A stretch of 64,000 bases of DNA. Origin: Phaffia rhodozyma (Eukaryota > Basidiomycota > Tremellomycetes > Cystofilobasidiales > Mrakiaceae). Under the pieces are notes generated by a model. It was not told the origin of the DNA, ran no database searches, and was given only the letters and a program-made list of their open reading frames with translations. Each line of letters begins with the position of its first letter. The first letter of the stretch is position 1. This document shows, one piece after another, positions 1 through 11,521 of the stretch. The stretch covers positions 2,046,001 to 2,110,000 of the forward strand of contig JACGZH010000002.1 of NCBI GenBank assembly GCA_014706385.1, given 5' to 3'. The translations under genes and the position numbers were made by a program.

Positions 1-269
1 CGCTCTGAAAGGTTCACGAAAATCGAGATTCGAGCCAGAAATCACTCTAGATTTACAAACACCCAAGCACGAGTATATGGACGGATGCAGGCACACCGCA
101 AACCCCTTGTGTCCACTCGTCCAGGTACGGGAACAACCGACCAACAGAACAGATAGACAAACGACCGATAAGCCTCATCAAAGGTCATCTGTTTTCCACT
201 CTCTTTTCCCCCTCCTGCCTGCTCTCAGCCTATTCTATTGAGTCTTCTACAGAATGTCAGTCCCAGCTA
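1..269. other. Intergenic 3' flank, nothing recognised
   Basis: This short stretch lies downstream of the first minus-strand gene. I see no ORF, repeat or RNA gene that I could support. It probably holds the 3' untranslated region of that gene. Confidence 0.4.
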
Positions 270-2517
270 TTAGCCTTGCGATGATTGGTTGGAGTTATCC
301 TCCTCGATGACTTGTTCCATCGACTCGTCCTCTCCATTCTCCTTCGGACCTTCTATCTTCTTTTGGGTCTCCTTTTCCTTACGCCTCTCTTTCTGCAGCT
401 CTCTCTTCCTTCTCTTCTTTTCTTTCTTTCTAGAACTTTTATCTATCGCCACCGACGTTGACGTCTCGGTCTCCTGCAAGACCGTTCGGACTTGGACCAG
501 GCCTGCCGTCGCATCCGACTGAAGTCTGACGACTCTGTCGAATAACTCGATCATCTGTGTGTTCGGTCCATTGTTGGACTGGAACTGATTCGACAGATCT
601 GTCGTTGAACATGGTCTCGATGACGTGGCAGACGACATGAGCGAGTCAGTCCGTGATGACGGAGGTATGAGAGATATGTTTGATAGTAGATTTCCTCCAG
701 ATTCTCGGAAAAGGACAAAGTGGTCTGGGTCGATGGATGATGGTTTTGGAGAGACAGCTTGAGATACAGATGAACTACTGGATGATGAGGCTTGTGGCGT
801 TGGTAAGATTGGTCGGCGGGTATTGTGAACGATGGTTTGATTGGAAGACGAGTTGTAAGAAGGAAGAAAATTCACCGGCTGTCTTTGATCTAGCAGGTTG
901 GTCACGAACGAAGGGTTCGACGGAGAGATGGCCGTAGGACGTTGTGTAGGGTAGGTGGTCTGTGATGTGGGTCTATCAATTTCTGGTGTGTGAGATAACC
1001 TCGATGATGATGTTGATGACGTCGTCGTCGTCGTCGTCGAAGGTTGAGATAAGGGTGGAACAGGGAGTGAGGCAGATCGGATACGAGGAGTCTCCGGATC
1101 AGCAGAACTCGAGGGGATAGCGGCGTAGTCATGGACAGATGAAGGTATCGGTCCGTCTGTAGGATAAGTCGGCTCGAGTTTGAACGCGTCTAGAGAGTCG
1201 GTTGACGGAATTGATTCCAGAGTGGGTCGGATGGAATGATCCAAAGAAGCGGGCTGAACGATCGAACACTGAGAAATCGAGAATTTGTAACGATTGTTGC
1301 AAGGCATGTTCAGTTTGATTTGAGAAAGTGATAGAAAGCACGGAATGAAACCAACTGACGAGAGAATACGAGAAGAAACAATTCGAGCAAGCGCCAGCGC
1401 CATCTTCACCCGGCCTAGTTGATCACCGAATGATTAATAAATGTTATTTTAAAACCGTGCATCGACATTCTTGGTGACGGATGAGTAGATCTCACCAGCT
1501 ACATTCGACTCGATGATCATAGCATCGTTTGCACACCGTTCTCAAAGGCCTGTGTTGCATTGACGAGTTCGAAAAGAGAAGAATGGTGCTCAGAGTGTCT
1601 CACTTAGAATGAGTCGAGTGTTGACAGTCAAAGCGTTACTTACGAGGGAGGGACGATAGTTCTGAGCCGTAGAAACATGCCCAATAATTTGATCCCAGCA
1701 GTACACATAGGCCATTCACGTAAGTCAAGGAGATCAAATATCAAAGCAAGAGCCGCGTTAATACATGACTACGGTACACGGACCATGTATACGGGCGAGC
1801 TAGATGGGAGAAAGTGAATAGAAAAAGGAGAAACGTACACGGCTGCCTCACTTCTTGACCACACAGTCCACTCGTCCGCGTCGTCCGCTAGGGGAGCAAC
1901 ATCGTCCAGAACTCTTGATCCAGAGTAAATAGGATAAACAGATGGAGCTGGAGAGACGGGTGAGTAGAACCATGGATCGATGACTTGATTTGTTGAGCTG
2001 GCCGCCTCTGGGGCTGGAAAAGGCGCTTTGAAACCGAACGGCACCGATGGACCCTAAAAGTTGAGTCAGGTGAGCAAGACAAGCAACAGAAAAGATGTTT
2101 CGGACGACGTCAGTTTCCTTGGTGAAACGAACCAAAAGACAACAATGCAAGCATGACAGAAAAAATCCAGGATAGAAAGAACTGAGACAGACGAACATGA
2201 ACGACGACGGGAACTTGATTGGCATAGTCACTCTGTTCCGACCATGAGGTACTCCCTTTCGAGGATTCTTGACGGCCATTAGACTCGGAGGGTCCCATCG
2301 ATCCAGTGATGATTTGCGAGCAATCGCTCGACTGTCTAGCAAGTTCAACATGGGCATTGAGACGAGCAGCAGAACGAGGACTGGTAGAGGAGCCCATGGC
2401 CGACTGCAGAACAGAATGGGTCGAGAGGGACACGGGCGGCTCCGGGGGTAGAACCGGAAGTGGAGGTCGGGATGGAGATGGGTAATAGGCAATATCGCGT
2501 TGGTGAGTCCCGTACAT
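270..2517 (-). CDS. Zn(II)2Cys6 zinc-cluster protein, probable transcription factor
   Basis: Exons on the minus strand are 2517-2197, 2053-1841, 1768-1644, 1549-1496, 1414-1360 and 1268-270. All phases agree and the product is 588 aa. The join of exons 4-6 creates CKRC-x6-C-x10-C-SN-C-x6-C at about residues 226-253, the exact spacing of the fungal binuclear zinc cluster. None of the six cysteines is visible as a motif in any single ORF. An acidic, Pro-rich N-terminal region precedes the cluster. The C-terminal half is very Ser/Thr/Pro-rich and ends in a basic Lys/Arg helix near residue 550 that could be a nuclear signal, then an acidic tail. The cluster sits mid-protein, whereas it is usually near the N-terminus. 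The exon 2 donor (GTGTAC) is the weakest join. Known for the family: sequence-specific DNA binding. The target genes cannot be inferred. Confidence 0.65.
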
Positions 2518-3002
2518 TTCCAAGGAACGGCTTCCCTTGTGGAGAGCAGATCACAGTATGCAAAGCGAGAGAACAATCACTGAAAGGACTTGTTGTTGGT
2601 CGTCGAATCTTGCTGGCCTGGATTCACCCTTGTCCTCTTGTTTTTCTTTTAGGGGACCCAGGACGGACGACGTAGGAAACGGCAGAGAACGTTTTGAATG
2701 ATATTGACCTGCTGTGTTTATAACGAATACAGTCTGTCCTTGTCCTTTATCTCCTTCTTTCCTTCCTATTTTGCAAGCTCTGAACTGTGTGTGCGTTCGT
2801 GTATGTACGTGAGAGCGAGCAAAAGAGAAGGCGACTGACGATGATAAAACAAAGAAGACGACCAGAAGAGAAACACAAGGAGGTGGTAGGCACTAAGTGG
2901 GCTTGGTTACGTTATGGTTACGATTATGGTTACAGTTGGCTACAGTCTAGTGGGGCATTCATCGGGTATCGGGACATCTCTATAGGTATCTCTTTCGTAC
3001 TC
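2518..3002. other. Intergenic, tandem minus-strand genes
   Basis: This 485-bp gap separates the start of the zinc-cluster gene from the end of the cyclin gene. It should carry the promoter of the former and the 3' region of the latter. I see T/C-rich stretches at about 2750-2775 and no other structure. Confidence 0.4.
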
Positions 3003-4762
3003 TCACTCATCGACTTCGCCCTCTTCTCTTTCTTCCATGTTCGGATCTGTCTTTTCGTCGACCACCAGGATGGGTGCAGGCGTGTTCAGACAGGTCGCGA
3101 GCGCTGTTGGAGCTGTAGCTGCCGGCGTGTCCGGTGATTCAGTTGGTCGGTCGTTCATGGTGTTCGATCTCAGGAGAGAAGCGGAAGACGGTATGGGCGA
3201 TGCTGACGGTGGCAGCGGTGGAGGTGATGATGGCGCAGGAGGAAGAAGAGATAAAGTAGTAGTATTAAAAGGCTTTGGAGGTGGTAGAGCGGCAGAAGTG
3301 ATCTTATGTACCTCGCGTATGTTGTTGGGGTTTATCAATGAAGAATTTGACAAGGCCGAAGAAGCCTTGAGTGGTTGAGAGGGTAAGAATGAGTCGTCCG
3401 TGGGAGAGTTCATCGGACTGTTAGCCATACTCGGTAAAAGAGAGGGTGAAGCCGATAACTTTCGGTCGACAGCGCTTGAAAGGAGTGATGAGTCAGTCGG
3501 TCGTCCCTTCGAAACAGGAAGAGGCAATGGCCGACGCTGTATGGGTCCAACAGATGCCCTCACAGTCAGTGAAAGAATGATAGCCTCGACCAAATGTAGA
3601 ACAGAACTCACATCAGCCCATCCAGGACCAAGACACTCCACCGAAAACGATCTCTCGGGATACCGCATCCAAGCGATACATTCTAATCCGTCAACCAGAC
3701 CAAACATTTGGTACAGACGAGAAAAACTTGAGTCCTTTGGAACGGTAAGAGAGCCACAAAGAACGACAGACATACCTTCAACTTGAGCCCATCCTCGTGA
3801 AACATAGTGCTTCACCTCCAAATCCTCCTGATCGACGATACCAAACTGAGTCTTATACGTGTCAAATGTATGTTCCAGCTCGGAGAGCGGAATATCGCAC
3901 ATCAGACATCGTACGCATACATATGCTGCCACCGCTATTGTTTCTGGAGACTGCAGCACGCAGAGCGGCGTGTTGAAACTGTGATGATGCATCCGAAACA
4001 AAGAAACAAAACAAGTTTAGCAAATAGCATCCACGCACACCAAGGTCTCATGAAAAGGTCAAACCTGTAGTTGATGAGACTCCAGCCGGTCATCTCCCAT
4101 GATTTATAGATCTTGATGTTTGTGTCAACGCTATGTAATCTCCGGAGACCTCTTGAGAACGGTTGGTAAGGAAGAGGTGGGATCAGCTCGAAGCAGAGCG
4201 TGTGGATCAATATCTCCTCCAACGCTAGGATCTTGGATTGAAGTGTTTTAAATTCCTGATCGATCGTTACGAGGACAATCAGTTCGACAGAATGTGAGCT
4301 GGAAGTTCTCTTCTCAACTCCTGATGAAAAGAAAGGATTCACCGGCGAGTCATCTAAAACAGGCTGATTTATCTTGAGTTCCCTATTCTGCTTGGCCAAT
4401 ACAATTCTAACGATATACTTGATCTTGAACATGTGTTCTGTATCCTTGAATGCCAGGTAAACGGCCGTGGTCGCCAAGTCTTTGAAAGAATATTCACCCA
4501 AATCGGCTCGCATATAGAACCTATGAATGAACATGCAGGCCGTCGCCCAAACAAGTACCAGATGCTCCTCTTTTTCCCGTTGAGACTGGAACAAGGTGGA
4601 CACGATCCGGTATGCCCAATTGCTTGCCTGGGACCGTTGAGCGAGCTCGACCTGTAGGGTGACCTGCTTGTTGTTTGCCTGTGAAGGTGTATGCAACAGA
4701 GCACAAGATGGGAAAATCCACTGTGGTTGGGCCGGCATGAGCGGCTTCAGGGGTTGATCCAT
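3003..4762 (-). CDS. Cyclin-box protein of the T/K/C (CTD-kinase) type
   Basis: Exons on the minus strand are 4762-4343, 4255-4065, 3978-3776, 3682-3612 and 3536-3003. Phases agree and the product is 472 aa. The N-terminus has the W-x-F then L-x-x-TPS arrangement typical of transcriptional cyclins. The first cyclin box follows (ACMFIHRFYMR, then YLAFKDTEH where other cyclins have the K-E lobe), and the second begins after LIHTLCFEL. The C-terminal 180 residues are low-complexity Ser/Pro and end in an acidic EEGEVDE tail. Family knowledge: such cyclins activate Cdk9/Bur1, Ctk1 or Cdk8 kinases that phosphorylate the RNA polymerase II CTD. I favour a Ctk2/Pch1/cyclin K-like partner but cannot choose among them. 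The start is the first ATG after an in-frame TAA. Confidence 0.8.
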
Positions 4763-5100
4763 GTCTCTGGTCCCTCCTTATAGTCCTTCTCGATGGTTTG
4801 CTAATGCTGTTGCTGCTTCTGCTGTTGCTGCTGCCGCTGCTGATGATGATGACGAGCAAGAGTCCAAATGGCTGAGAAGGATGATAGTCATCAAGTCTAG
4901 CCGCGGCCTGAGAGTCGGCCGAACATTTGGTTATCTCCAAAGTTTCCACTGCAACCATCGTGGACCCTCCGATTTTTGAAAGTCATCCCCAACGTTCAAG
5001 CGCACTGAGAGAGAACACAGACCTTCTGAGATAGGGCGGAAGGAGGAAACAGAGTTTACAATACAAGAAACGAAGACAACTCCATACGTTCACCAGCTCA
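4763..5100. promoter_or_regulatory. Divergent promoter region with CAG/CTG-like triplet tract
   Basis: This 338-bp gap lies between the divergent cyclin (-) and arrestin-like (+) genes, so it must drive both. At about 4803-4858 there is an imperfect triplet tract (GCTGTTGCTGCTTCTGCTG type, running into GATGATGATGAC). The tract is not in frame with either gene, and an upstream TAA blocks extension of the cyclin ORF. Confidence 0.5.
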
Positions 5101-7386
5101 ATGTTCCAACGGTCCCAGCGAGGCTTGTCTACGTCTAGGTCCAGGTCATCCTCACCTTCGACAACTTCTAATGCTACACCATCTTCCCTACCCGAATATT
5201 CTCCCTCGACCCTCAATCCGACCGACTACTTTCCTCCTGGTGTTATAACAGACGATGGCGTTCAGACTACAAAAACCTTCCCAGAAGACAGTATCGCCAG
5301 GATCTCTCTTGATGAATCCCTTCTGGCCGCACCACCAGGAATCAACCATCTGATCACGTCGGCCCTCAGTTTGAATCCGACGAAATCTAAAGCGACACTC
5401 GAGCTAAGCGAGATTCTTACATTCGTCCGGCCACCAGGACTCTCTTCTCAGGAAGGAACTCCCTTGCTCATGGAAGCAGACAGGGACGGTGCTGACGGCA
5501 AGATCAACGGCTTCTTCAACGTCGTATCCGATAAACGGAAGCTGGCCAAGGGTATCAAGGTTGAATTTATCGGTCAACAGAGAATCCTCTTTCCAGGCGA
5601 GACCTCATGGGAGGATGATGAAATTGCAAGGAGAGAAGTCATTCTAGGCGGACATGGTTCATCTGGGGTCTGGCTAGAGAAAGGAGTCAACAGGTATGGA
5701 CCATAATCAAACACAGTTCTGCAACACTCATGAACAAAGCATATCTTGACTGGAGACCTCTCGTTTCCTTTGCTGACTTTCAGATCTATCCTTGAATTTT
5801 CCTTAGTTTCGAATTCTCCTTTTGCATTCCTAGTGATAGTTCTGTTTGGGATCGATGCGCTTTTGGAAAGGTTCTTCATCTTATTCGAGGCTCGGTCCAA
5901 GGAAGTGGCAACTTGTTCAAATCGAAATTAACAGACCAGAAAACAGTATTTGTGATCGCGAACCCGCACGTTTCTGGACATGGTACGTAACTCTGGGCTT
6001 CCAATCCCTTATTATGTGTATGTATGGGAATCATCGAATTAACATACACGTTGATGGAACGTTCTGTCTTGTTTACTTGGATTTTTCCAGTGCCCGCGTT
6101 CGAGTTTCGACAAGAAGCATACTCTTCCAGTTGTGGACCATTCAAATTGAGTATGACATCTAGCGTTAGTCCTCTGAAGATATTCGCCAACTCTTTCATT
6201 CACATCTGCCTCACCTAAATGACCTTACGAGCATGACTTTTAACCTATTCAACAGGAATTCATCATCAGCGCGCCTCTCCTTCTCTCATTGACATTTTCA
6301 CATGTCCAGCCAGTCACCGTGTATGCGATCAATTGCTACATGGTCCAAACCACCTCGATCACTTCTACCCGACCTGGCCGACGGCATGAAATCATACGAG
6401 GACCCAGACGATTTGTGTACCAGGAAGGCGCAAAGAGTGGGTACGAGCTTGATGGCTTCGCCGAGAAGGCGAGGGAGGCCGGAGATGTCGTTTTAGATGG
6501 AGACAAGCATGCAGGGAAGGTTTGGACGTGGGGCAGAGTCGGTAGAATCGTGAGTGGTTCTTGCTTCGACATTCCTTCCTCTGTATCATCCTTCGTTCAG
6601 ATCTGTTGATAAACCATCGACCTTCTTCACTCTACCTTCTTCTCTCCATCTGCCTCATACTCCGCTATCGACAAACAAAAGCCTCATGACGATATCATAC
6701 GTTCGACCACTCTGCCTGGTACAAAGACCTCTCTCCGATTCACATGCGAACTCGTGTTCGAGATTGTTTTCACCGAAAAGACCGATCCATCAACCGTCAA
6801 GATCGCCACGCTCTATAAGGAACAAGTCATGTTGGCCTCATGCTCATGCATGCGAGCGTACGTGTCTCTACCTGACTATGCTGAAGAAGGAGAAATCAAT
6901 CACCCGGGCGACATGAGTGATGTGTGCATGTGTCGAGAGAATTGGGACGCACTTCGACGTCAAGAGCTTGCTCGACCAGGAGGGGGCCAGTTCTTCAAAG
7001 AAGGTATCCGAATCAGAGAACTCATGATCGAGGATGAACTTAGTTTGGCCCTGGCAGCATTCAGGGAACCATCACCTGCGAGACCTAGAAAGTTAGGAGA
7101 GACCTTTGGCTTCGGTTCGTCTTCTACGTCCGGTTCGAGTTCACCTTCACTTCTTCCGACTACACCAAGTGGACTAGGATCAAAATCGACGACTTCGTCA
7201 GCGGTACCTTCGGCAAACACATCGGCTGCTTCGTCTCCTCTAATGATCTCGATGGGTCTGATGGATATCAGGCCGACACAACGTTCTGGTGAGGCTGGAA
7301 GAAGAAGTGAGAGTGTAGAGAGTAAAGTGGGAAGATCAGCTCAGAAGCGCGAAGTTGGCGGTTCGAACGATCGAAGCAATCGTTAA
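5101..7386 (+). CDS. Arrestin-fold protein (alpha-arrestin-like)
   Basis: Exons are 5101-5693, 5807-5982, 6091-6164, 6256-6549 and 6682-7386. Phases agree and the product is 613 aa. A Ser-rich N-terminal leader precedes an arrestin-like beta-sandwich region. Landmarks are KGIKVEFIGQQR near residue 150, SFEFSFCIPS across the exon 1/2 join, GPFKLSMTSS then SAPLLLSLTF across the exon 3/4 join, and CELVFEIVFT in exon 5. The C-terminal 120 residues are Ser-rich and disordered. Family knowledge: fungal alpha-arrestins recruit Rsp5-type ubiquitin ligases to plasma-membrane transporters. I did not see a clear PPxY motif, so the ubiquitin-ligase role is only a possibility. The start at 5101 is the first ATG of the open frame. 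Confidence 0.7.
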
Positions 7387-8368
7387 CCGTCTACCTCCTC
7401 CCTGCTCACCTCTCTGTCCTCACACACGTACACACACATATATATATATATAGACATATATCCTTTTGTTTATTCTCGGTTCGTTATAGATAGATCAGAT
7501 ATATCAACACCTTCTTCATTTCATATTCACCGCTTGTCAATCTCTCTCTTTACATACTCTTTTTATACGTGATACTGAATCAAGTTTCGATCTAAAACCA
7601 CAAACATCTTAATTACTACATATCCGATTTCTTTTCCCTCTTTTTCCGACTAGAGTTCGTATCCCCCTTGTCCGTTGGATGTTCTTCTGTTTGCCCGTCT
7701 TTCCATAAAAGAAACCACTTGACTTATGGTATATATTCTTGTAAAAAGCGCTGGACTTCCAAGATAAGTCTGTTTGTCAAACACCATCTGAAAACTTTCC
7801 TTCTTAGTTGCAAAACAGAACCAAGGGTATTCATCGCGTGCATTAGAATAAAAATAGAGTATAGTAGCAATATAGGAAGAAAAACGGGCTGGTCATCACC
7901 AGGTCGTACAAGTCGTTTCGATACATTAAACAAGACAAGACAAGACAAAACCCGAGGGCAAAGGGGGTTAAAATGAGGATCGTAAAGTCGTGAGCTGTGA
8001 CACATACGGTCTACAAGTGAACAAATCCGAACCAATCGAAACGGAAGAGCAAAAGGGAAACAGAGGAAAGGGTGGAGAGAGAAGGAGAATATGAGAAGAA
8101 AGGAGGTCACTCGATATTTATACAACTATTCAGAAACACAAGGAAAAGAACAAGAAAGAAATGAAGAAGAAATGCATCGTGTTGCCCGTGAGCAAACCAA
8201 CAGAATGTACGAAATACAGTAATAATAAAGAGAAAAATAATGATGGGTGGGGATTGGAGTATCCAAGAATTTATGAGAGGGACGGAGAATGAACGTTCAC
8301 AGTTCAAATTGATTAGTCGATCCATTGGATCGATCTAATTGAGGAAACTACATCAAACAATATACCTT
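7387..8368. other. Long convergent intergenic region
   Basis: This gap of almost 1 kb lies between the 3' ends of the arrestin-like gene (+) and the glucoamylase gene (-). It holds a short (TA)n tract at about 7438-7453 and a small AAGACAAGACAAG run near 7930. The ORFs here are short and do not look coding. Untranslated regions of both genes probably occupy much of it. Confidence 0.5.
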
Positions 8369-10673
8369 TCAATCGCGTTTGAGGGCGGAAATATGTCTGT
8401 ATTCATTGCGACCGTTGGTCGCTTCGATGAAGGATGCGTACGACCAAGTGAGTTTCTTCGCTCCGGTGGGTGTACCGTCCAGGCTGTGATGTACATTCGA
8501 GAAGATGTCAGTCAGATCGCGCGTTTAAGAAATGATGATGAAAGGTCGAGATGAACGAACCGGGAGAACTGCTCGGTAAAGGACCCTTCAGGACCTTCGA
8601 ACGACTTTCCGATCAACAGGAACCCATCAGCCCAACCTGCAAGCTTCTCAAGGACGTGTTCATACACTCCGTCTCCCCTTTGGTAGACGTCTCCAGATTT
8701 GGCGGAAGGATAGACGTTTTGCCAGAAATGAAGAGAGATTGGTGTGATAGGGATTTGATCAACCTTCTCAAAGTGGATGGCGATACGGAAGATCATCTCG
8801 GCTACTCCAAAGGTGCACAGGTACCAGGGGTTGGCAAGGGACATGCCGTCTCCGTTGTAAACGTCCTCTGTGTGAATGGAAAGAAATAACAAGAAAACAT
8901 CAGTTGACTTATTCCGTTCATATTCATCAGAGACAAACGAGAAAGGCGATGAGACGCACCGCTATATCGGCCAACGGCAATGGCTCCGTTCCAACCGTCA
9001 CCTGGGACGTCATTGATCTTGTAGAGCCCGTTCTTGAACGAATCCACGTAGGAAATTAACGTCGACAACGCTCTCTCCCCCGCGATTCCCCAGACGCCAT
9101 CACCTTGTTCACCCGCGTGAAGGAAAGCGAGGATAAGAGCAGAGTCAAGACCTGAACGACCGAACCGAGGGGCATCGATAGTGGCAGAGATAAAGTTTCG
9201 GTCAGGAGACCAAAACAGCTCGAGTCGGTCCGTGATGGCATTAGCTTCCTGAGTATAGAATGCTTAAAGAATGAATGAAAAGAGGGATGAGATTAATAGT
9301 CATGATCAGGGAGAAAAAAGGAGAATGAGACAACATACAAGCTGCTCCAGGATCAGACAACCGGGTGGCCAAAGCAGCTCCTCGCTCGAGAGCAACTCTG
9401 GAGGCCAAAAGAGTAAAGAAGTGAAGACCGTTGATTTCCTCCCTGAGAAATTCAAAACCGAACCGGAAGAGGGATGAGGGCTTGAATAAGGGAAGACTAT
9501 GCAGACGTTTGATAAGACAAGAAAGAGATAGGCCCTACCAAAGATCAAACGAATTTCGATGCCAGTTATGAGCAGTGTACTCCAGGTCGGACTTCAAAAT
9601 CGACCCTTTGGCCATAACAGTCTTTGGGTTGTATATGTTTTCGTTGATATATGTCGAGTCGAATGGTTCTTTTCGATCGAGAAGGTATTCGGCATATTGG
9701 GAGACGACCATTGCTCTTAAAGGAGGGCCGTCCTGGAAGAAATTAGTTCACGTATGCCAAGGGTCGTCAGCACGGCTTATCCAGTCATTGCCAAGAAGCA
9801 GAAGAAAGGGAGAAGACGATACACTTACCCGTTGAGGACGACCCCAGGAGTTGTGGAAGGCTGTTCCATCGACCTCGAACTTTGGCTCACCCAATCCGCC
9901 ATCTAGGAAAGTTCCACTCGGGTTACTCAAAAGCTGCAAGTTACCTTGGGCATGGATGTATTCTCTGATAAGCGGTTCTAACGACGGGTCTCCATGGGCA
10001 TAAGCTGTCGAGTTTGGTCCGGGCAGGAATCGGTCAAAGATAGTGGAGAAAGTAAGGGCACTGTCTCTCGTCCAAGAGTAGAAATAATCTGGGTGGGACT
10101 TTGAAGGAGAGGCGATAACGAGCCCTGGAATAGCACCCGCTCGGGGGCCACTGTAAGTGTATGTATGTTTATTCTCAGCCCCGTCAGTATCGATAACGAT
10201 TAATGCGGAAAGCAAACAGAGGGGAAAAGGACGAACATGTTGTCCAGTATAGCCCGATGGGAGATGTCCCTCTCCTCATCGATCCAATCATCAATCTCTA
10301 AACTCGTCTCCTGAGGTCGATGTCTGCAAGCCTCATCTTGGTATCGAAGCTCGTGCACCGATGAGTCATACCCGGTAGCCCATCGAACGACCGAAGACAC
10401 AGAGGACGTCGAAGGCAGCCGAGAGATAGCAGACGACAGACAGGCCGTATCGGAGCTTGAGGCTAGTACGACTAGAGCAACCGATGTGACAGCACCAAGA
10501 GAAAGCAATCCCTTCAAGTGAGACTTTGCGTGTCGGGTGGAAGGACCAGCACGACCATAGTCGGGATCGATTACGTCACAGGTCTTCACCGATAAGTGAT
10601 AGGTCGGTCCAGACGAATGTTTCTCATTAGTTTGGTTTGTTACTGGTAGGAGAGATGGCTTATCGGTAGGCAT
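8369..10673 (-). CDS. Membrane-anchored glucoamylase, GH15 (glucan 1,4-alpha-glucosidase)
   Basis: Exons on the minus strand are 10673-10237, 10150-9829, 9732-9539, 9442-9339, 9262-8960, 8867-8561 and 8483-8369. All phases agree and the product is 593 aa. Family landmarks in order: SHPDYFYSWTRDSALTF, GLGEPKFEVDGTAF with GRPQRDGPPLRA, DLWEEINGLHFF (the first Glu of WEE is the expected general acid), FYTQEANAITDRLELFW, GDGWNGAIAVGRYS, and GSFTEQFSR (the Glu is the expected base) followed by KKLTWSYASF. There is no cleavable signal. Instead about 60 cytosolic residues precede one hydrophobic segment (LLSLGAVTSVALVVLASS), so a type II surface or vacuolar enzyme is likely. The protein stops right after the catalytic domain, with no CBM20 starch-binding module. 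The role is release of glucose from starch, maltodextrin or glycogen. Confidence 0.9.
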
Positions 10674-11521
10674 ATCTGGGTGATGTACGATGAAGAGCGA
10701 GAGAGAGAGGAAGCAGGTCTGAAGACGGTTGTGAAGGAACAAGAAAGAACTTAAACTCCAAAATTCGACCGCTTTTTATATCAACGGGTCCGTCAGCCCA
10801 CAGCCAAGAGCAGCAACAGCATTGGCATAATCAGCACTAGCAGCAGTAGCGATAGCCAAGCCTCAATAACAGCAACAGCAACAACAACCAACAGACGGAG
10901 TCAACCACCGAAGACGAATCCAGTACTCCTTCAACCAACAAGGGCGAGAAGATCAACGTTTCCTTGGTAAACATGCTCGACGCGATTCCCTGCGGGATCA
11001 ACCGAGAAGACAAACAAGAAAACATACCGAACTTCATCTGCCGGTCAGCCGACAAGGTTGGGTTCATTCAACATTGTCTTGCTTCCCCTTGTCCATGTTC
11101 TGTTCGTCATCCAACTATTCAGGTTCATGTGTTTCAGACATATATCGGCCATCGCGTGCTCTTCTTGAGCGTCGACAGCATGCACACAAACGTACAGAGA
11201 AGGTCTGGAGAGAAGAGCTATGTGAACAGAATGAGTTTCATTCTCAGACAGCGGATGAAGGAGGCCAAAAAAAAAAGAAGAGATACCCCATATGAAAACC
11301 GAATCAACTAGAAAGAAAGGGGTATACAATACGATCAACCGAACGAATAAGAAAAAGAACAGACACCTTGAGCACAGGAGGATAGAAGCAGAGCTAACAA
11401 ACTATGAAAGATGTATAGAAAGCAGGAAGAAAACGAGGGTCCCGTTGAAAAGAAGGAAAACAATAAGAGAGGAAACCTCATGAAGGCCAGCTTCAACTCA
11501 TAGAGCACACACACCCTACGA
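10674..11521. other. Upstream region of glucoamylase with CAA/CAG-rich tract
   Basis: This 848-bp region lies upstream of the glucoamylase gene and downstream of the next minus-strand gene. At about 10800-10895 the plus strand is rich in CAGCAACAG-type triplets. No ORF here looks real. The first part should hold the glucoamylase promoter. Confidence 0.5.
10773..10780 (-). promoter_or_regulatory. TATA-like box of the glucoamylase gene
   Basis: The minus strand reads TATAAAAA here, about 100 bases upstream of the glucoamylase ATG. That is a plausible core-promoter position for a fungal gene. This is sequence inspection only. Confidence 0.4.

Noticed and set aside
10674..10742. N-terminal extension of glucoamylase (MFLHNRLQ)
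   Set aside because: It begins at a TTG codon, not an ATG. The first ATG of the frame is at 10673.
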